This document shows, one piece after another, positions 17,594 to 25,928 of a stretch of DNA of 42,581 nucleotides. Numbering within the stretch: the stretch's first letter is position 1; each line of letters opens with the position of its first letter. The notes beneath the pieces are model-generated. The model did not search any database. It had not been told where the DNA came from and saw only the letters and a list, made by a program, of their open reading frames with translations. Origin of the DNA: Planctomycetota bacterium. GTDB lineage: Bacteria; Planctomycetota; Phycisphaerae; WQYP01. The stretch is taken from contig JAKBCC010000021.1 in assembly GCA_021808105.1 (NCBI GenBank), forward strand, positions 1-42,581, written 5' to 3'. The position numbers and the translations under genes were made by a program.

Positions 17594-19602
17594 GCAAAAT
17601 CCTCCCCGAATAGTGCTTCGTCCAGTTCCTTGGTTTTGAGATAGTCACCCTGGGCCTGCACCAAAGTGTCCCCAAGATCATCAAAGGCTGTATCCAGTTC
17701 GGCGGGACCGGCGGATTTGATCCATAGATTCAGCACCAGCGACTCAAAATCCTCCCCATTTTCCGTGTTGCCGAGAATGGAACCGATTTCTCCGACCACC
17801 AGTTCAAACATTCGCAATTTGTCGTTGAGCACAGCCAGTATTTTTTCCTCCAGCGAACCGCGCGTGCATAAATTGAAAACAAAAACGTCGCGCGTCTGCC
17901 CGATGCGGTGCACCCGCCCGATACGCTGCTCAATGCGCATGGGGTTCCACGGCAGATCAAAGTTAATGAGCGTATTGCAGAACTGCAGATTAAAACCTTC
18001 TCCCCCGGAATCAGAGCAGAGCATCACCGGCACGTCATGCCGGAATTGATCAATGGCCATTTCCTTTTCCAACTGGCTTTGGCTGCCGGTGAAAAGTACG
18101 AAGCGTATCCCGTGGCGCTCCAGCAATCCGGCCAGACAATCAAGCGTTGCGCGGAAATTCGCGAACACCAGTGTTTTATCCGTTTGGTTTTTCTTCAGCA
18201 GTTCAAGCAGCTTGGTTTCCTTGGCTGATTGAGTCAGATCCCTTGCCAGTTGCAGCAATGGTGCAACCCGCGGATCCTGCACGCCCAGACGCTCCAATGC
18301 CGGACGCAAAGCCAGTGGATGACTGCCGGCGGCCATGAGAACGGCGTTAATCTGCAAGCGGTTCAGCAGCGGAAGATCGTCCGGAGGATACCGCCAAAGT
18401 TCTTCCAGGGTCGCCCATTTGCCCGCCCCGGCCCCGGGTAAGAATCTGTCCGCACGCTCGTGCGCGGCGGAACTTTGCACGACGCCTTCGGAAATGCTCG
18501 CCAGCACGGATGATTCTTCAATGGCCTGCTCGGCGTCGCCTGAGTTATTGTCTTCCTCTCGGCCAGGCTGGGCATGCAGCGGCTGGCAGCGCCATCGCAA
18601 ATAAGAATCCAGATGGCGGTAGAGTTGTGCCTCTTCCGCGCCGGCCTCGATTGCAAAGGTCTGGGCATAGCGGCGCGGCAACTGAATATTCACGAGGCTG
18701 CGGGTATTGCGGACCATCACCTGGGAAAGCAAATCCCGCAGAACCCGGCGGTTGCGCGGATCGCGTGGATTACCGCGCGTGACAAAATTCTTTTTGAAAT
18801 CGGATTCGGTTTTCAGATGCCCCGGTTCCAATAGGGTCAGCAGGTTGTACAGTTCAATGAGGTTATTCTGCACCGGCGTGGCGGTGAGCAGGAAAATATG
18901 CCGACGTTTCAGCGCATTGACCAGTTGCCAGTTTCGCGTGGTGCGGTTTTTACAATGATGGGCTTCATCCACGACCACCAGATCCCAGGGATCAGCCGAG
19001 CAGAGATCAAAATGCCGCCGACTTTTCGCCAGGGAAATGGACGCGATAACGCGCTGGCGCTGGGTCCAATGATCGCGATTCCAGCCGGAAGCGGCAAGGT
19101 CAAAATCCAGATCAAATTTACCGGACAACTCATCCCGCCACTGTCCCGTCAGCGGCGAGGGTACAAGAATAAGAATGCGTTTAATCATTCCCCGGAGCAC
19201 ATATTCCCGCAGCAACAAAGCGGCCTCGATGGTTTTTCCCAGCCCCACTTCATCCGCCAGCAGCACGCGCCCATGAAAATACCGCAACACCTTGCGCACG
19301 GTTTCAATCTGATGCGGCAGTTGATCCACCCCCCGAAGTCCCTCCAGACACAGCAGTTCATCAAAGCCGCGAAGCAGTTTGAGTTTTTCCAATTCCAGGC
19401 GTAAACGAATGAAGTCGGGATCAGAGGCGTAGGTGGCGGTAAAAGGCACGGATTCAGGCAGGGCGACCGGAATACCGCCATCGGATTTCAGAGCTTTGCT
19501 TTTCTTCGCCGATTCCCGTGGTGCAAAGGCCTGTTGCCAAAACATGCGAAGCTCCGTCTTCAACGACTTACCGGACAGTCCAGGAGTCAGGTAGTTTACC
19601 AT
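17590..19602 (-). CDS. Stand-alone SNF2-family helicase/translocase
   Basis: 670 residues. All superfamily 2 motifs are visible: LLADEVGLGKTIEA (I), LVPSPLTGQWRDEL (Ia), VVVDEAHHCKN (II, DEAH), LLTATPVQNN (III), ATP-dependent C-lobe motif TLVFANFRATLD (IV), SDSGGEGFNLQFCNTLINFDL (split by V), and RIGRVHRIGQ (VI). It resembles RapA/HepA-type and YqhH-type proteins, which move along duplex DNA and displace bound proteins. There is no nuclease, bromo- or other accessory domain, so the coupled zinc-ribbon gene may supply target binding. It may act in transcription recycling, repair or defence; sequence alone does not decide. Confidence 0.92.
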   Translation of the reverse strand: MVNYLTPGLSGKSLKTELRMFWQQAFAPRESAKKSKALKSDGGIPVALPESVPFTATYASDPDFIRLRLELEKLKLLRGFDELLCLEGLRGVDQLPHQIETVRKVLRYFHGRVLLADEVGLGKTIEAALLLREYVLRGMIKRILILVPSPLTGQWRDELSGKFDLDFDLAASGWNRDHWTQRQRVIASISLAKSRRHFDLCSADPWDLVVVDEAHHCKNRTTRNWQLVNALKRRHIFLLTATPVQNNLIELYNLLTLLEPGHLKTESDFKKNFVTRGNPRDPRNRRVLRDLLSQVMVRNTRSLVNIQLPRRYAQTFAIEAGAEEAQLYRHLDSYLRWRCQPLHAQPGREEDNNSGDAEQAIEESSVLASISEGVVQSSAAHERADRFLPGAGAGKWATLEELWRYPPDDLPLLNRLQINAVLMAAGSHPLALRPALERLGVQDPRVAPLLQLARDLTQSAKETKLLELLKKNQTDKTLVFANFRATLDCLAGLLERHGIRFVLFTGSQSQLEKEMAIDQFRHDVPVMLCSDSGGEGFNLQFCNTLINFDLPWNPMRIEQRIGRVHRIGQTRDVFVFNLCTRGSLEEKILAVLNDKLRMFELVVGEIGSILGNTENGEDFESLVLNLWIKSAGPAELDTAFDDLGDTLVQAQGDYLKTKELDEALFGEDFA

Positions 19603-19709
19603 ATCGTCAGGTCAGTTAAAATTAAAGCGACGCATCGGTCCGTTGACGAATCGCCCCGCCGCCTTTGAGGCCGTTCTGATGCACGGTGGACATACTCCCG
19701 GCAGGGAAA

Positions 19710-20828
19710 TTATACAATAGACGGCGGCGCTTTGGGCAACGTCAGCGGAATGCCGGCGGCCTGTCGGCACAGGGCGATCAGGCGCTGCACGGCGTCGCTC
19801 ATGCTGTAATGTCGTTGTAAATGGGTGGCGGCACGCTGCGCCATTTCGCGCCCTGCCGCAGGATGGGCCAACATGTTTGCCAGGGCGGAGGAAAGCGTTT
19901 CGGGTTGGCCGCGGTTAAATACACGACATGTTTGGCCGTCGATGCAGAACTCGTCATGAACTCCCGGATTGGCGACAACAGGAATTCTCCGTGACATGGC
20001 CCGCAGCGTGGTGTAGTTGAATCGCGAAGCAGCACCAAGTTGGATGTATATGTCCGCCTGGCTCAACAATGGATCAATATCATAGCGATAGGGAATAAAG
20101 CTGATGCGATCAAGCAACCCTAAATCATTCGAGAGTTTCCACGCGCTATGCGCGTCTTTTCCGGCATCACAAAGAAAGAGAAAAAAATCCGCCTTTTCAT
20201 CCATCAGCCGGCGGCACGCGTCAAGCAGGTCCGCGAATAACGCATAATCTGAAATGACATCCAGGCAAACCATGAAGGCCGGCCGATTAGGCGTACCGTG
20301 TGATGAGACCGGCGGCTCGTGCACGATAACACCGGGGCGAATCAGAGATACCTTGGCGCGGTCGGAGCCGCAGTGATCCATGGCATACTGTGAGGGTACG
20401 ATCAGTTGCGCCGTATCAATAGTCAGCCCGGAACCAAGTGCCAAATCGGAAGCATCCCATAGCCATCGCACCACCGGAAATTCCTGCACCAGACGCAATT
20501 GCAGAGAATTGGGTGCCTGGCGCGGGGCGAATTGCAGCACCACATCGACCTGCGTTTTTTTCAACTGGTTAATAATCGCCATGGATGGTCGCCGGATGGA
20601 ATTCAGCCAGCGCGGTCCGGAAGGGGTGGGAAGGGATAAAATCGGTGCGCCCAGATTCGGCAGAAAGCTTAAATCCGCATTCGCGGGTGCGATGAGGGAA
20701 ATCCGGCACCCCTCAGCCTTTGCGGCCACGGCCAGTGAATAGATAAACCCCGCCTCCTGCGGAAGTTGCCGGGGATCCAGCCACAAGGCTAGATGCAACG
20801 GAGATAATTCACTGTTCTGATCAGTCAT
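19710..20828 (-). CDS. Glycosyltransferase family 4-like protein
   Basis: 372 residues from ATG 20828 (MTDQNSEL). The frame is open further, to 20948, but that extension would begin inside the amt terminator and is not protein-like. Two Rossmann-type lobes are visible. The C-lobe has ISFIPYRYDIDPLLSQADIYIQLG and SRFNYTTLRAMSRRIPVVANPGVHDEF, which matches the GT4 donor-binding region, although the usual E-x7-E pattern is replaced by a degenerate form. Cytoplasmic, with no signal peptide. A role in polysaccharide or glycolipid synthesis is likely, but donor and acceptor are unknown. It lies about 150 bases after the amt stop, beyond a strong terminator, so it needs its own promoter. Confidence 0.8.
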   Translation of the reverse strand: MTDQNSELSPLHLALWLDPRQLPQEAGFIYSLAVAAKAEGCRISLIAPANADLSFLPNLGAPILSLPTPSGPRWLNSIRRPSMAIINQLKKTQVDVVLQFAPRQAPNSLQLRLVQEFPVVRWLWDASDLALGSGLTIDTAQLIVPSQYAMDHCGSDRAKVSLIRPGVIVHEPPVSSHGTPNRPAFMVCLDVISDYALFADLLDACRRLMDEKADFFLFLCDAGKDAHSAWKLSNDLGLLDRISFIPYRYDIDPLLSQADIYIQLGAASRFNYTTLRAMSRRIPVVANPGVHDEFCIDGQTCRVFNRGQPETLSSALANMLAHPAAGREMAQRAATHLQRHYSMSDAVQRLIALCRQAAGIPLTLPKAPPSIV

Positions 20829-20909
20829 AGCACTTACAGATTCTACCGTACGCAGCCGAAAGCCGTGACATCTCAGGGAGAAAAGCGGAAACCTGCGAAA
20901 AGCTCTGAT

Positions 20910-20946
20910 AAAAAAAGGGCGGTCAAGGTAGGCACCTTGACCGCCC
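20910..20946 (-). terminator. Rho-independent terminator of amt
   Basis: Perfect 13-bp stem (GGGCGGTCAAGGT / ACCTTGACCGCCC) with a 4-base loop at 20917-20946. On the minus strand it is followed by a run of seven T. It begins about 32 bases after the amt stop. Confidence 0.95.
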
Positions 20947-20978
20947 AAAATTGGGGGATTTCTGATGTTCGTTCAAGC

Positions 20979-22502
20979 TTATGCTGGAACTAATTCATCA
21001 GCATCATCTTCTTCAGCCAAACCGTAGGCTTCTTCACCGTGAACGGCATGATCTCCAATTCGCAGCATTTCATCAGACATGCGAAGCGGAATAAACAGCC
21101 TGATCAGGTAGCAGATAGCAGCGGTGACCACAACATTAAGTACGATGATGAATAGGGCGCCTTCAGCCTGGAGCCAAAGCTGCTGGAAGCCGCCGCCGTA
21201 AAATAATCCGCCATTGGTATTCACGCAGGCAAACGCACTTTCGCCTTGCGTCGTGGCCAACAAGCCCACCAGCAGCCCACCGGTCAAGCCGGCAAAGCCG
21301 TGGGTATGGATGACTCCCAGGCAATCATCAACTTTCTTAAATACACTCATCTTCTGGCTAAGAACATTCATGGTAAACCAGGGAATGGTGCCGGCACACA
21401 GTCCAACCAGCAATGCACCGTATCCGTTGCATACACCGGCGGAAGGAGTGATGGCCACCAATCCGGCGATCATACCATTCACAGCGCCAAGCACCGAGGG
21501 CTTGCCATAACGGGCATAATCACAGAACATCCAGACCAGCAGTGCCATGGCCGTGGCGACGTTGGTGTTCAGAACAGCGACAGCGGCGTCGGCATTGGCC
21601 GAATAGGGGTCGCCACCATTAAAGCCGTTCCATCCCAGCCATACCATACCGGCACCGGCCAGAACCATGAGAATATTATTGGGCTTGAAGTTGGTGCGAT
21701 CCTGCTTTAATCGCGGCCCGATAATCGCAGCGGCGGTAAATGCACTGACGCCCGCAGCCAGGTGGATGACGTACCCACCTGAATAATCAATAACTCCCTT
21801 GAGCGCCAGAAAACCCCCGCCCCACAGGGTAAATGCACCAACAGCGTAAGAGAACGTGAGCCACAGCGGAACAAAAAGCATCCAGGCCACAAAGCTCATT
21901 CGACCAAACAGTGAACCTGCAATCAGAATCAGGGTGATAGCGGCAAACACAAATTGGAAGTAAACCATGGCAGACATTGGGAACGCGGCCGTGGCAAAAG
22001 GTGACGCGGCGTTAGCACCCGGCACAATGGCCTGATTCAATTCGTCCATAATACTGGCCACCGGAGTGGGATGGCCCACAAATGGGAACCACTGCGGACC
22101 AAAGCCCATGTTATACGCCCAAAGCAACCATGCAATCAGCACGGCTGCAAACGCATAAAACACCATGAACGCAGAATTAATCGCCCATTTTTTCTTCACG
22201 ACACCGCCATACAATATGGCCAGGCCGGGAATGCTTTGCATACCGACGATAGTGGCGGCAATTAACTGCCAGCAGGTATCGCCGTGACTTAACCATGTGG
22301 GCGTAGCATAATTCGGTGCCGCAGGGGCAGAAGCTGCGGGGGCCGTGGCTGCAGCCGCCGGCGCAACCGCCGGTGCCGGCGTGGGTGCCGGCGCGACTAC
22401 TTGGGCTACCAGCGGACCGGCGTAAAGTGATAACATCGCAAGCAGCGAAACAATCGACCACCAGCGCAGTCGCTTTTTTGTAAAAAAGTTGCTCAAATCC
22501 AT
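20979..22502 (-). CDS. amt: Ammonium transporter
   Basis: 507 residues from ATG 22502, with AGAGG nine bases upstream. Codons further up to GTG 22598 are open but lack transporter-like sequence. A cleavable signal peptide (LLAMLSLYAGPLVAQ) and a Pro/Ala-rich linker of about 40 residues precede the 11-helix Amt core, an unusually long exported N-terminus. The twin-His pair is present: GGYVIHLAAGVSAF and VIHTHGFAGLTGG. GFNGGDPYSANADAAVAVLNTN matches the family signature. The C-terminal tail is acidic (EEDDADELVPA). Amt conducts ammonium across the inner membrane, usually controlled by PII protein; no glnK is adjacent. A structured leader lies upstream and a strong terminator downstream. Confidence 0.96.
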   Translation of the reverse strand: MDLSNFFTKKRLRWWSIVSLLAMLSLYAGPLVAQVVAPAPTPAPAVAPAAAATAPAASAPAAPNYATPTWLSHGDTCWQLIAATIVGMQSIPGLAILYGGVVKKKWAINSAFMVFYAFAAVLIAWLLWAYNMGFGPQWFPFVGHPTPVASIMDELNQAIVPGANAASPFATAAFPMSAMVYFQFVFAAITLILIAGSLFGRMSFVAWMLFVPLWLTFSYAVGAFTLWGGGFLALKGVIDYSGGYVIHLAAGVSAFTAAAIIGPRLKQDRTNFKPNNILMVLAGAGMVWLGWNGFNGGDPYSANADAAVAVLNTNVATAMALLVWMFCDYARYGKPSVLGAVNGMIAGLVAITPSAGVCNGYGALLVGLCAGTIPWFTMNVLSQKMSVFKKVDDCLGVIHTHGFAGLTGGLLVGLLATTQGESAFACVNTNGGLFYGGGFQQLWLQAEGALFIIVLNVVVTAAICYLIRLFIPLRMSDEMLRIGDHAVHGEEAYGLAEEDDADELVPA

Positions 22503-22614
22503 ACTCAAATACCTCTTAGCGAACGATCTTGTCAGTCGCAGCTCTCCTTGCTCACCCGATACACACGGGTGCGGAACTGTCTTTTGAACACTTAGCACAG
22601 GGTCTTGTAAATAA

Positions 22615-22643
22615 GATCACCTCCTTACGAGCCGGTAAGGCTC
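22615..22643 (-). promoter_or_regulatory. Alternative hairpins and SD-like element in amt leader
   Basis: About 113 bases upstream of the amt start. The minus strand has AAGGAGGTGATC (22626-22615), a 12-base match to the anti-SD end of 16S rRNA, with no usable start codon after it. Two mutually exclusive stems overlap it: CCTTAC/GTAAGG (22640-22623), which buries its AAGG, and GAGCC/GGCTC (22643-22630), which frees it. Further upstream are CCTGC/GCAGG and a bulged GCAAAGCG/CGCTTGC stem. This looks like a switch element, but no known riboswitch class was recognised. Confidence 0.4.
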
Positions 22644-23483
22644 AAAGCATCTTCTGCAAGCGTCGCGGAGCCGCTTTGCATCTGCGGCACACCGACTAAA
22701 ATCATCCTGCGAGTGAGCAGGCGCACTAGCCCACGTGGCTTTTTAATGAAATTCAAGGCTTTGATGCTTCCGTCCGGGAAGCCGTCAACGCCAACCGATT
22801 ACTGCGTGGATTAATGCAATTGTTGTGCCACAATGGCCGGAGCCTGGCCGTGGCCAGTAGGTAAAGGGGCAAAAAAGCCTGCGGAATTCAAAGTATCGCC
22901 ACATTAATACGCTTAGATGCATCGAAATGCTACCTTCCAGCCCGGAGCGATTCCGTGCATCGAATTCACCCGCTCTGCCTGTTTTATGCACAGAAAACCG
23001 AAACACGTTGAAACTGTGGGCAGTATTTCTTTTATTTTGCGAACTTTTAAGGTCATTGCTATTTCCGCAGCAACCTGGGAGCATCGCGGGCATTCACCAC
23101 AGCAGAGCTATACAACGCATCGGCGGCATCTAATTCAGTTCATGCATCGAATCAATCCTGGCAAAAAAAGGGCCGTCCCCAAGTGCCTGTCTATTTCTTG
23201 GGCAGGATTTCTCGAAGTTGATTCAATACTGTGCAGTAAAGCAGCCGCCAGTTGAACATTATTTCGGCACTGCAAAATGGATCGTGGAATATTGAGGCAA
23301 TCGCTTATGAGCGTAAAGTCCCAAAAGCTTGTAGGCATCATACAAAAAGAGGGACACGCAATCTATGGCACAGAATTTGCTGCTAAGTATTCCTGCGTGT
23401 GGCGGCAACCGTATGTTGCGGCCGAAATTTCAGGTGAGAACGGAGGCCCAGGCATCGACAAGCTTACATAAGGAGTACCAGCG
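22644..23483. other. Gap with no convincing gene
   Basis: Most of the region between amt and the small membrane protein. Short open frames on both strands (for example 22917-23255 plus and 22785-23093 minus) lack SDs and protein-like composition. The 100-150 bases next to 22643 can fold and belong to the amt leader. A possible divergent promoter region for the two flanking genes lies here, but no clear -35/-10 pair was seen. Confidence 0.5.
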
Positions 23484-23831
23484 ATGCTGCAAATTCCCTT
23501 CAAAATGGATTGGTCTGATTCTTTTCCCAAAGCCCGCAAGGTCAGGAAAACCCTGGATCCTGAAGCGTGGGAGAAATTGGCAAGTCCCCGTCTTATCCGA
23601 ATGCTTGCCACAGTATTCATCATTCCCGGCTATATTCTTGCGTTACTGCTCATTATCATGGCGTTGTGTAACTGGGTTATGTCCGCCCCGCCCCAGATCA
23701 GCCCCCCGCTGATCCACCCCCCCGCCGCGTTAGTACCGGCGGCCTCAGGGACTAAAACCGTAGCCTTCGCCGGCAATACGGTCCACGCAACATTCGCGAT
23801 GGAAACCACCGCGATAAGCCCCGCCAAATAA
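23484..23831 (+). CDS. Small single-span membrane protein of unknown function
   Basis: 115 residues from ATG 23484, with AAGGAG eight bases upstream, one of the better SDs in the window. A charged N-terminus of about 40 residues is followed by one transmembrane helix (FIIPGYILALLLIIMALCNWVM, shown in part) and a Pro/Ala-rich tail (APPQISPPLIHPP). The topology is probably N-in. No family was recognised. It stands alone, facing away from amt and into the repeat-rich gap. Confidence 0.65.
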   Translation: MLQIPFKMDWSDSFPKARKVRKTLDPEAWEKLASPRLIRMLATVFIIPGYILALLLIIMALCNWVMSAPPQISPPLIHPPAALVPAASGTKTVAFAGNTVHATFAMETTAISPAK

Positions 23832-23964
23832 GATGGCGAGCACCAGGCCGCGACTTTGTGGTTATGGCGCTCTTGTGCGGCCTGTTTTCCGGCGCGCGGG
23901 GCGGTGGGTTAGACGGTTATTTTTTACTCAACGTCAACACCCATTTTCGATTGTGGTGGATATC

Positions 23965-24086
23965 AAGGTGGCCAAGGCGGCCAAGGTGTCCAAGTTGCGG
24001 GGGGTGGGTGGCCAGGTTGGGCATGTGGAGGAAGCGGTTGATTTTAGCGGGTTTGGTTGAAGGTGGCCAAGAGGGCCAAGTTATTT
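23965..24086. repeat. Nonamer repeat (AAGGTGGCC)n
   Basis: Nine-base units AAGGTGGCC, AAGGCGGCC, AAGGTGTCC at 23965-23991, followed by a decayed fourth unit. Two more units, AAGGTGGCC and AAGAGGGCC, are at 24060-24077. No gene covers it. Confidence 0.75.
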
Positions 24087-24099
24087 TAAGTTTTAGTCT

Positions 24100-24127
24100 T
24101 TAGGAGTTAGAAGTTAGGAGTTAGAAG
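24100..24127. repeat. Heptamer repeat (TTAGRAG)4
   Basis: Four exact 7-base steps alternate TTAGGAG and TTAGAAG at 24100, 24107, 24114 and 24121. Confidence 0.85.
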
Positions 24128-24171
24128 GCTCTGAAGCGCTGCGCTGCTGTTTTGCTTTATGCGCTATGCAG

Positions 24172-24192
24172 GGTTACAGGTTACGGGTTATA
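24172..24192. repeat. Heptamer repeat (GGTTAYR)3
   Basis: GGTTACA, GGTTACG and GGTTATA at 24172, 24179 and 24186. It is the inverse complement (as a rotation) of the ACCTGTA repeat at 37281. Confidence 0.8.
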
Positions 24193-24280
24193 GGGGACAG
24201 CCGAAAAAGGGGATGAGCCACAGAGATCACAGAGGCGACGGAGGAATTGAACCACGGATTGCGCGGGCATCGGGCGGCGG

Positions 24281-24331
24281 CCCGATAGAGCAGTAGACAT
24301 GAGAGAGTTGAAAGTCGAGCAAATTTGGATG
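24281..24331. repeat. Inverted, degenerate copy of the 3.9-4.2 kb repeat
   Basis: GGCCCGATAGAGCAGTAGAC followed by a GAGAGTT-GAAAGTCGAGCAAAT segment. It matches the reverse complement of the unit ending near 4220, whose order is TTTGCTCTACTTTCGACTC then CTGCTCTATCGGGCC. Confidence 0.65.
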
Positions 24332-24380
24332 GCACAGAAGAGAGGCTGTCGCCATTATTCACTTTTCAAAGGTGCGCAAT

Positions 24381-24401
24381 GATCACGGATCACGGATCAC
24401 G
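24381..24401. repeat. Heptamer repeat (GATCACG)3
   Basis: Three perfect GATCACG units at 24381, 24388 and 24395, then GAACAAT. Confidence 0.85.
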
Positions 24402-24438
24402 GAACAATATTTTCGGGGGGCTATAGGGCGCGGGCTTA

Positions 24439-24519
24439 ATGAGTAATGGGCAGTAATTTCAGTATTGATCAGTACATTCAGTATTGGGCAGTATGTTCAG
24501 TACATTCAGTGATGAGCGG
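24439..24519. repeat. ATGAGTA heptamers and CAGTA 9/10-mer array
   Basis: ATGAGTA and ATGGGCA at 24439-24452, then alternating 10- and 9-base units beginning CAGTA: CAGTATTGAT, CAGTACATT, CAGTATTGGG, CAGTATGTT, CAGTACATT (24460-24506). Confidence 0.75.
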
Positions 24520-24542
24520 TACGTTTGGGGGTGGCGATGGGG

Positions 24543-24625
24543 TGGGATTTTGGGGGGCGGAAGTGGGTTGGTGGGGTGGTTGTGGCGGGGGCGGGGCGAG
24601 TTTAATGGGTAATGAGTAATGAATA
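24543..24625. repeat. G-run tract and ATGRRTA heptamers
   Basis: 24543-24597 has at least six runs of three or more G on the plus strand (GGGATTTTGGGGGG, GTGGGTTGGTGGGG, CGGGGGCGGGG), a potential G-quadruplex. It is followed by ATGGGTA, ATGAGTA and ATGAATA at 24605-24625, the same heptamer family as at 881. Confidence 0.65.
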
Positions 24626-24793
24626 AAAGCGAGGGAGGGTACGCTCCAGTGTTGGGCGGTGGGTTGGGTGTTGGCGGTTAGGGCTTATCGTGCCCTTCAG
24701 GGGGGCTGCGGTTTGCCAGGGGGCATAGGTAAGTAAATGTAGATGGCGCTTTTGTTTCACACGGATTTGGGCAAATGTTTACGGAGATTGGGG

Positions 24794-24820
24794 CGAGCAG
24801 GCTGGAAGCCTGCACCACAA
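24794..24820. repeat. Dispersed GCAGGCTGGAA element, copy 1
   Basis: CGAGCAGGCTGGAAGCCTG, then CACCACAATGG. The core CAGGC-TGGAA-GCCTG is palindromic. A second, slightly diverged copy is at 28839-28872. Confidence 0.6.
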
Positions 24821-24840
24821 TGGGGACGTCTTCTGCAATG

Positions 24841-25215
24841 TCACTGTTCTTCAAATCCGTAAGTCTCGAATTTCAATGTCCGGCAGTTTTCGGTCACGTC
24901 GCGGATGGTTTTATCCGAAACGTTTTCGGCCAGATCGGCGTGGATTTCCAAGGTGATTTCGACGTTTGCTCCCAGCAAGCCGGTCAGGTGCTGGACAACC
25001 TCTTCGGCGATGCGTGCAGCGTCACGTCCCAGCCGCAACGGGTCAATCTTGACGGACCCGTGGAAACGGCGGAGTTGCGGCACTGCCTGCCTCGTGCCAG
25101 GCTGACCGGTGCCGCCCGAGGAATCCGCTGGCACCTCGCGGCCGCTCGTCCCTTGCAGGGCTGCGAGGTTTGCGAGAGGACCAGAACTACCAGCGGCAGC
25201 GGCGTCCGCATCCAT
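24841..25215 (-). pseudogene. C-terminal remnant of a DUF499 ATPase
   Basis: 124 codons. The last 75 residues match the C-terminal end of DUF499 proteins: FHGSVKIDPLRLGRDAARIAEEV, followed by VEITLEIHADL and VTENCRTLKFETYGFEE, preceded by the usual Gly/Ser/Pro-rich linker. DUF499 proteins are large ATPases (about 1,000 residues) that sit beside DUF1156 methylases in phage-defence loci. Everything before the linker is missing, and the 5' end runs directly, out of frame, into the methylase fragment at about 25205. It has no start of its own and is best read as a deletion product. Confidence 0.75.
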
Positions 25216-25928
25216 TGGCCGTAGTAACGCACATCTTCGGCCAGGCCTTGGGCACCGGTCCAGCCGTCTTCGAGTCTCATGTTAGATTCCGGATTCACCG
25301 GCGCTTTGCCCGCAAACTTCGGCGGTATTTCAATGAGGGCTTTGGTGATCAGCACGGGCACCGGGTTAAGGTCGCTGCCGAAGGCCCGCAGCCCCAGCCG
25401 CTGAGCCTCCAATGGAATGCTGCCGCCACCGCAGAAGGGATCCAGCACCGGCGGCGCGTGCGCAATAAGGAATTGATTCACCGAGGCGGGCTTGGCCAGG
25501 CGTGAGATAAAATTCCATACGGAGTCGCCGCAGATAGTCTGATGCCTCGACCATTGCTTGGAGTCGTAAACTTTTGCCGACGCGATGGAAGCGGCAATTT
25601 CAGCGCGGGCCTGATTGAGCACCTTTTCGTTATTGGAGTTTTCCCATTTGACAAGTTCTTCAATGATATTGAACAGTTCAGCCCGCCGCATCCCGGCGCG
25701 TTCCACATCCACCGTGCCGTCCGACTTGCGGAACTGTGGATCAGAATCAGGATCATCCACCATCGCGGCAAAGAGTACAGCGCGGCAGGCCGCCAACGGG
25801 CGAGGTGCCCACCATATATGCATCGCACGGGGATGGTTCCGTATGAACGGCTCCTTTTCGCGCGCTGAGGCAAGTTTAATTTTCTCCAGCGGCAGGGCCA
25901 CTTCAATGAGTTTTTTGCGGTAGGTCAT
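24984..25928 (-). pseudogene. Truncated DUF1156 DNA methylase
   Basis: N-terminal part of an adenine-type DNA methylase of the DUF1156 family (normally about 900 residues). Seen are RNHPRAMHIWWAPRPLAACRA, the AdoMet motif PPVLDPFCGGGSIPLEA, the downstream SDLNPVPV, and AEDVRYYGQWMR at about residues 230-241. After this, near 25205, the frame loses all family similarity and reads an out-of-frame version of the DUF499 tail to a stop at 24984. The catalytic NPPY-like motif of the missing part is absent, so the product cannot methylate. ATG 25928 overlaps the DUF1016 stop (ATGA), so the original gene was translationally coupled to it. Confidence 0.8.

Noticed and set aside
22615-22627. 16S rRNA 3'-end fragment on the plus strand
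   Set aside because: Only the anti-SD-like 12 bases match; the flanks do not resemble rRNA. It is better read as an SD-like sequence on the minus strand.
22917-23255. 112-codon plus-strand frame in the gap after amt
   Set aside because: No SD, many Cys/His/Arg in random order, and no similarity recognised.
23277-23471. Reverse-transcriptase-like fragment ending GGPGIDKLT
   Set aside because: Only about nine residues resemble the group II intron RT start motif; too short to support, and no intron structure was seen.
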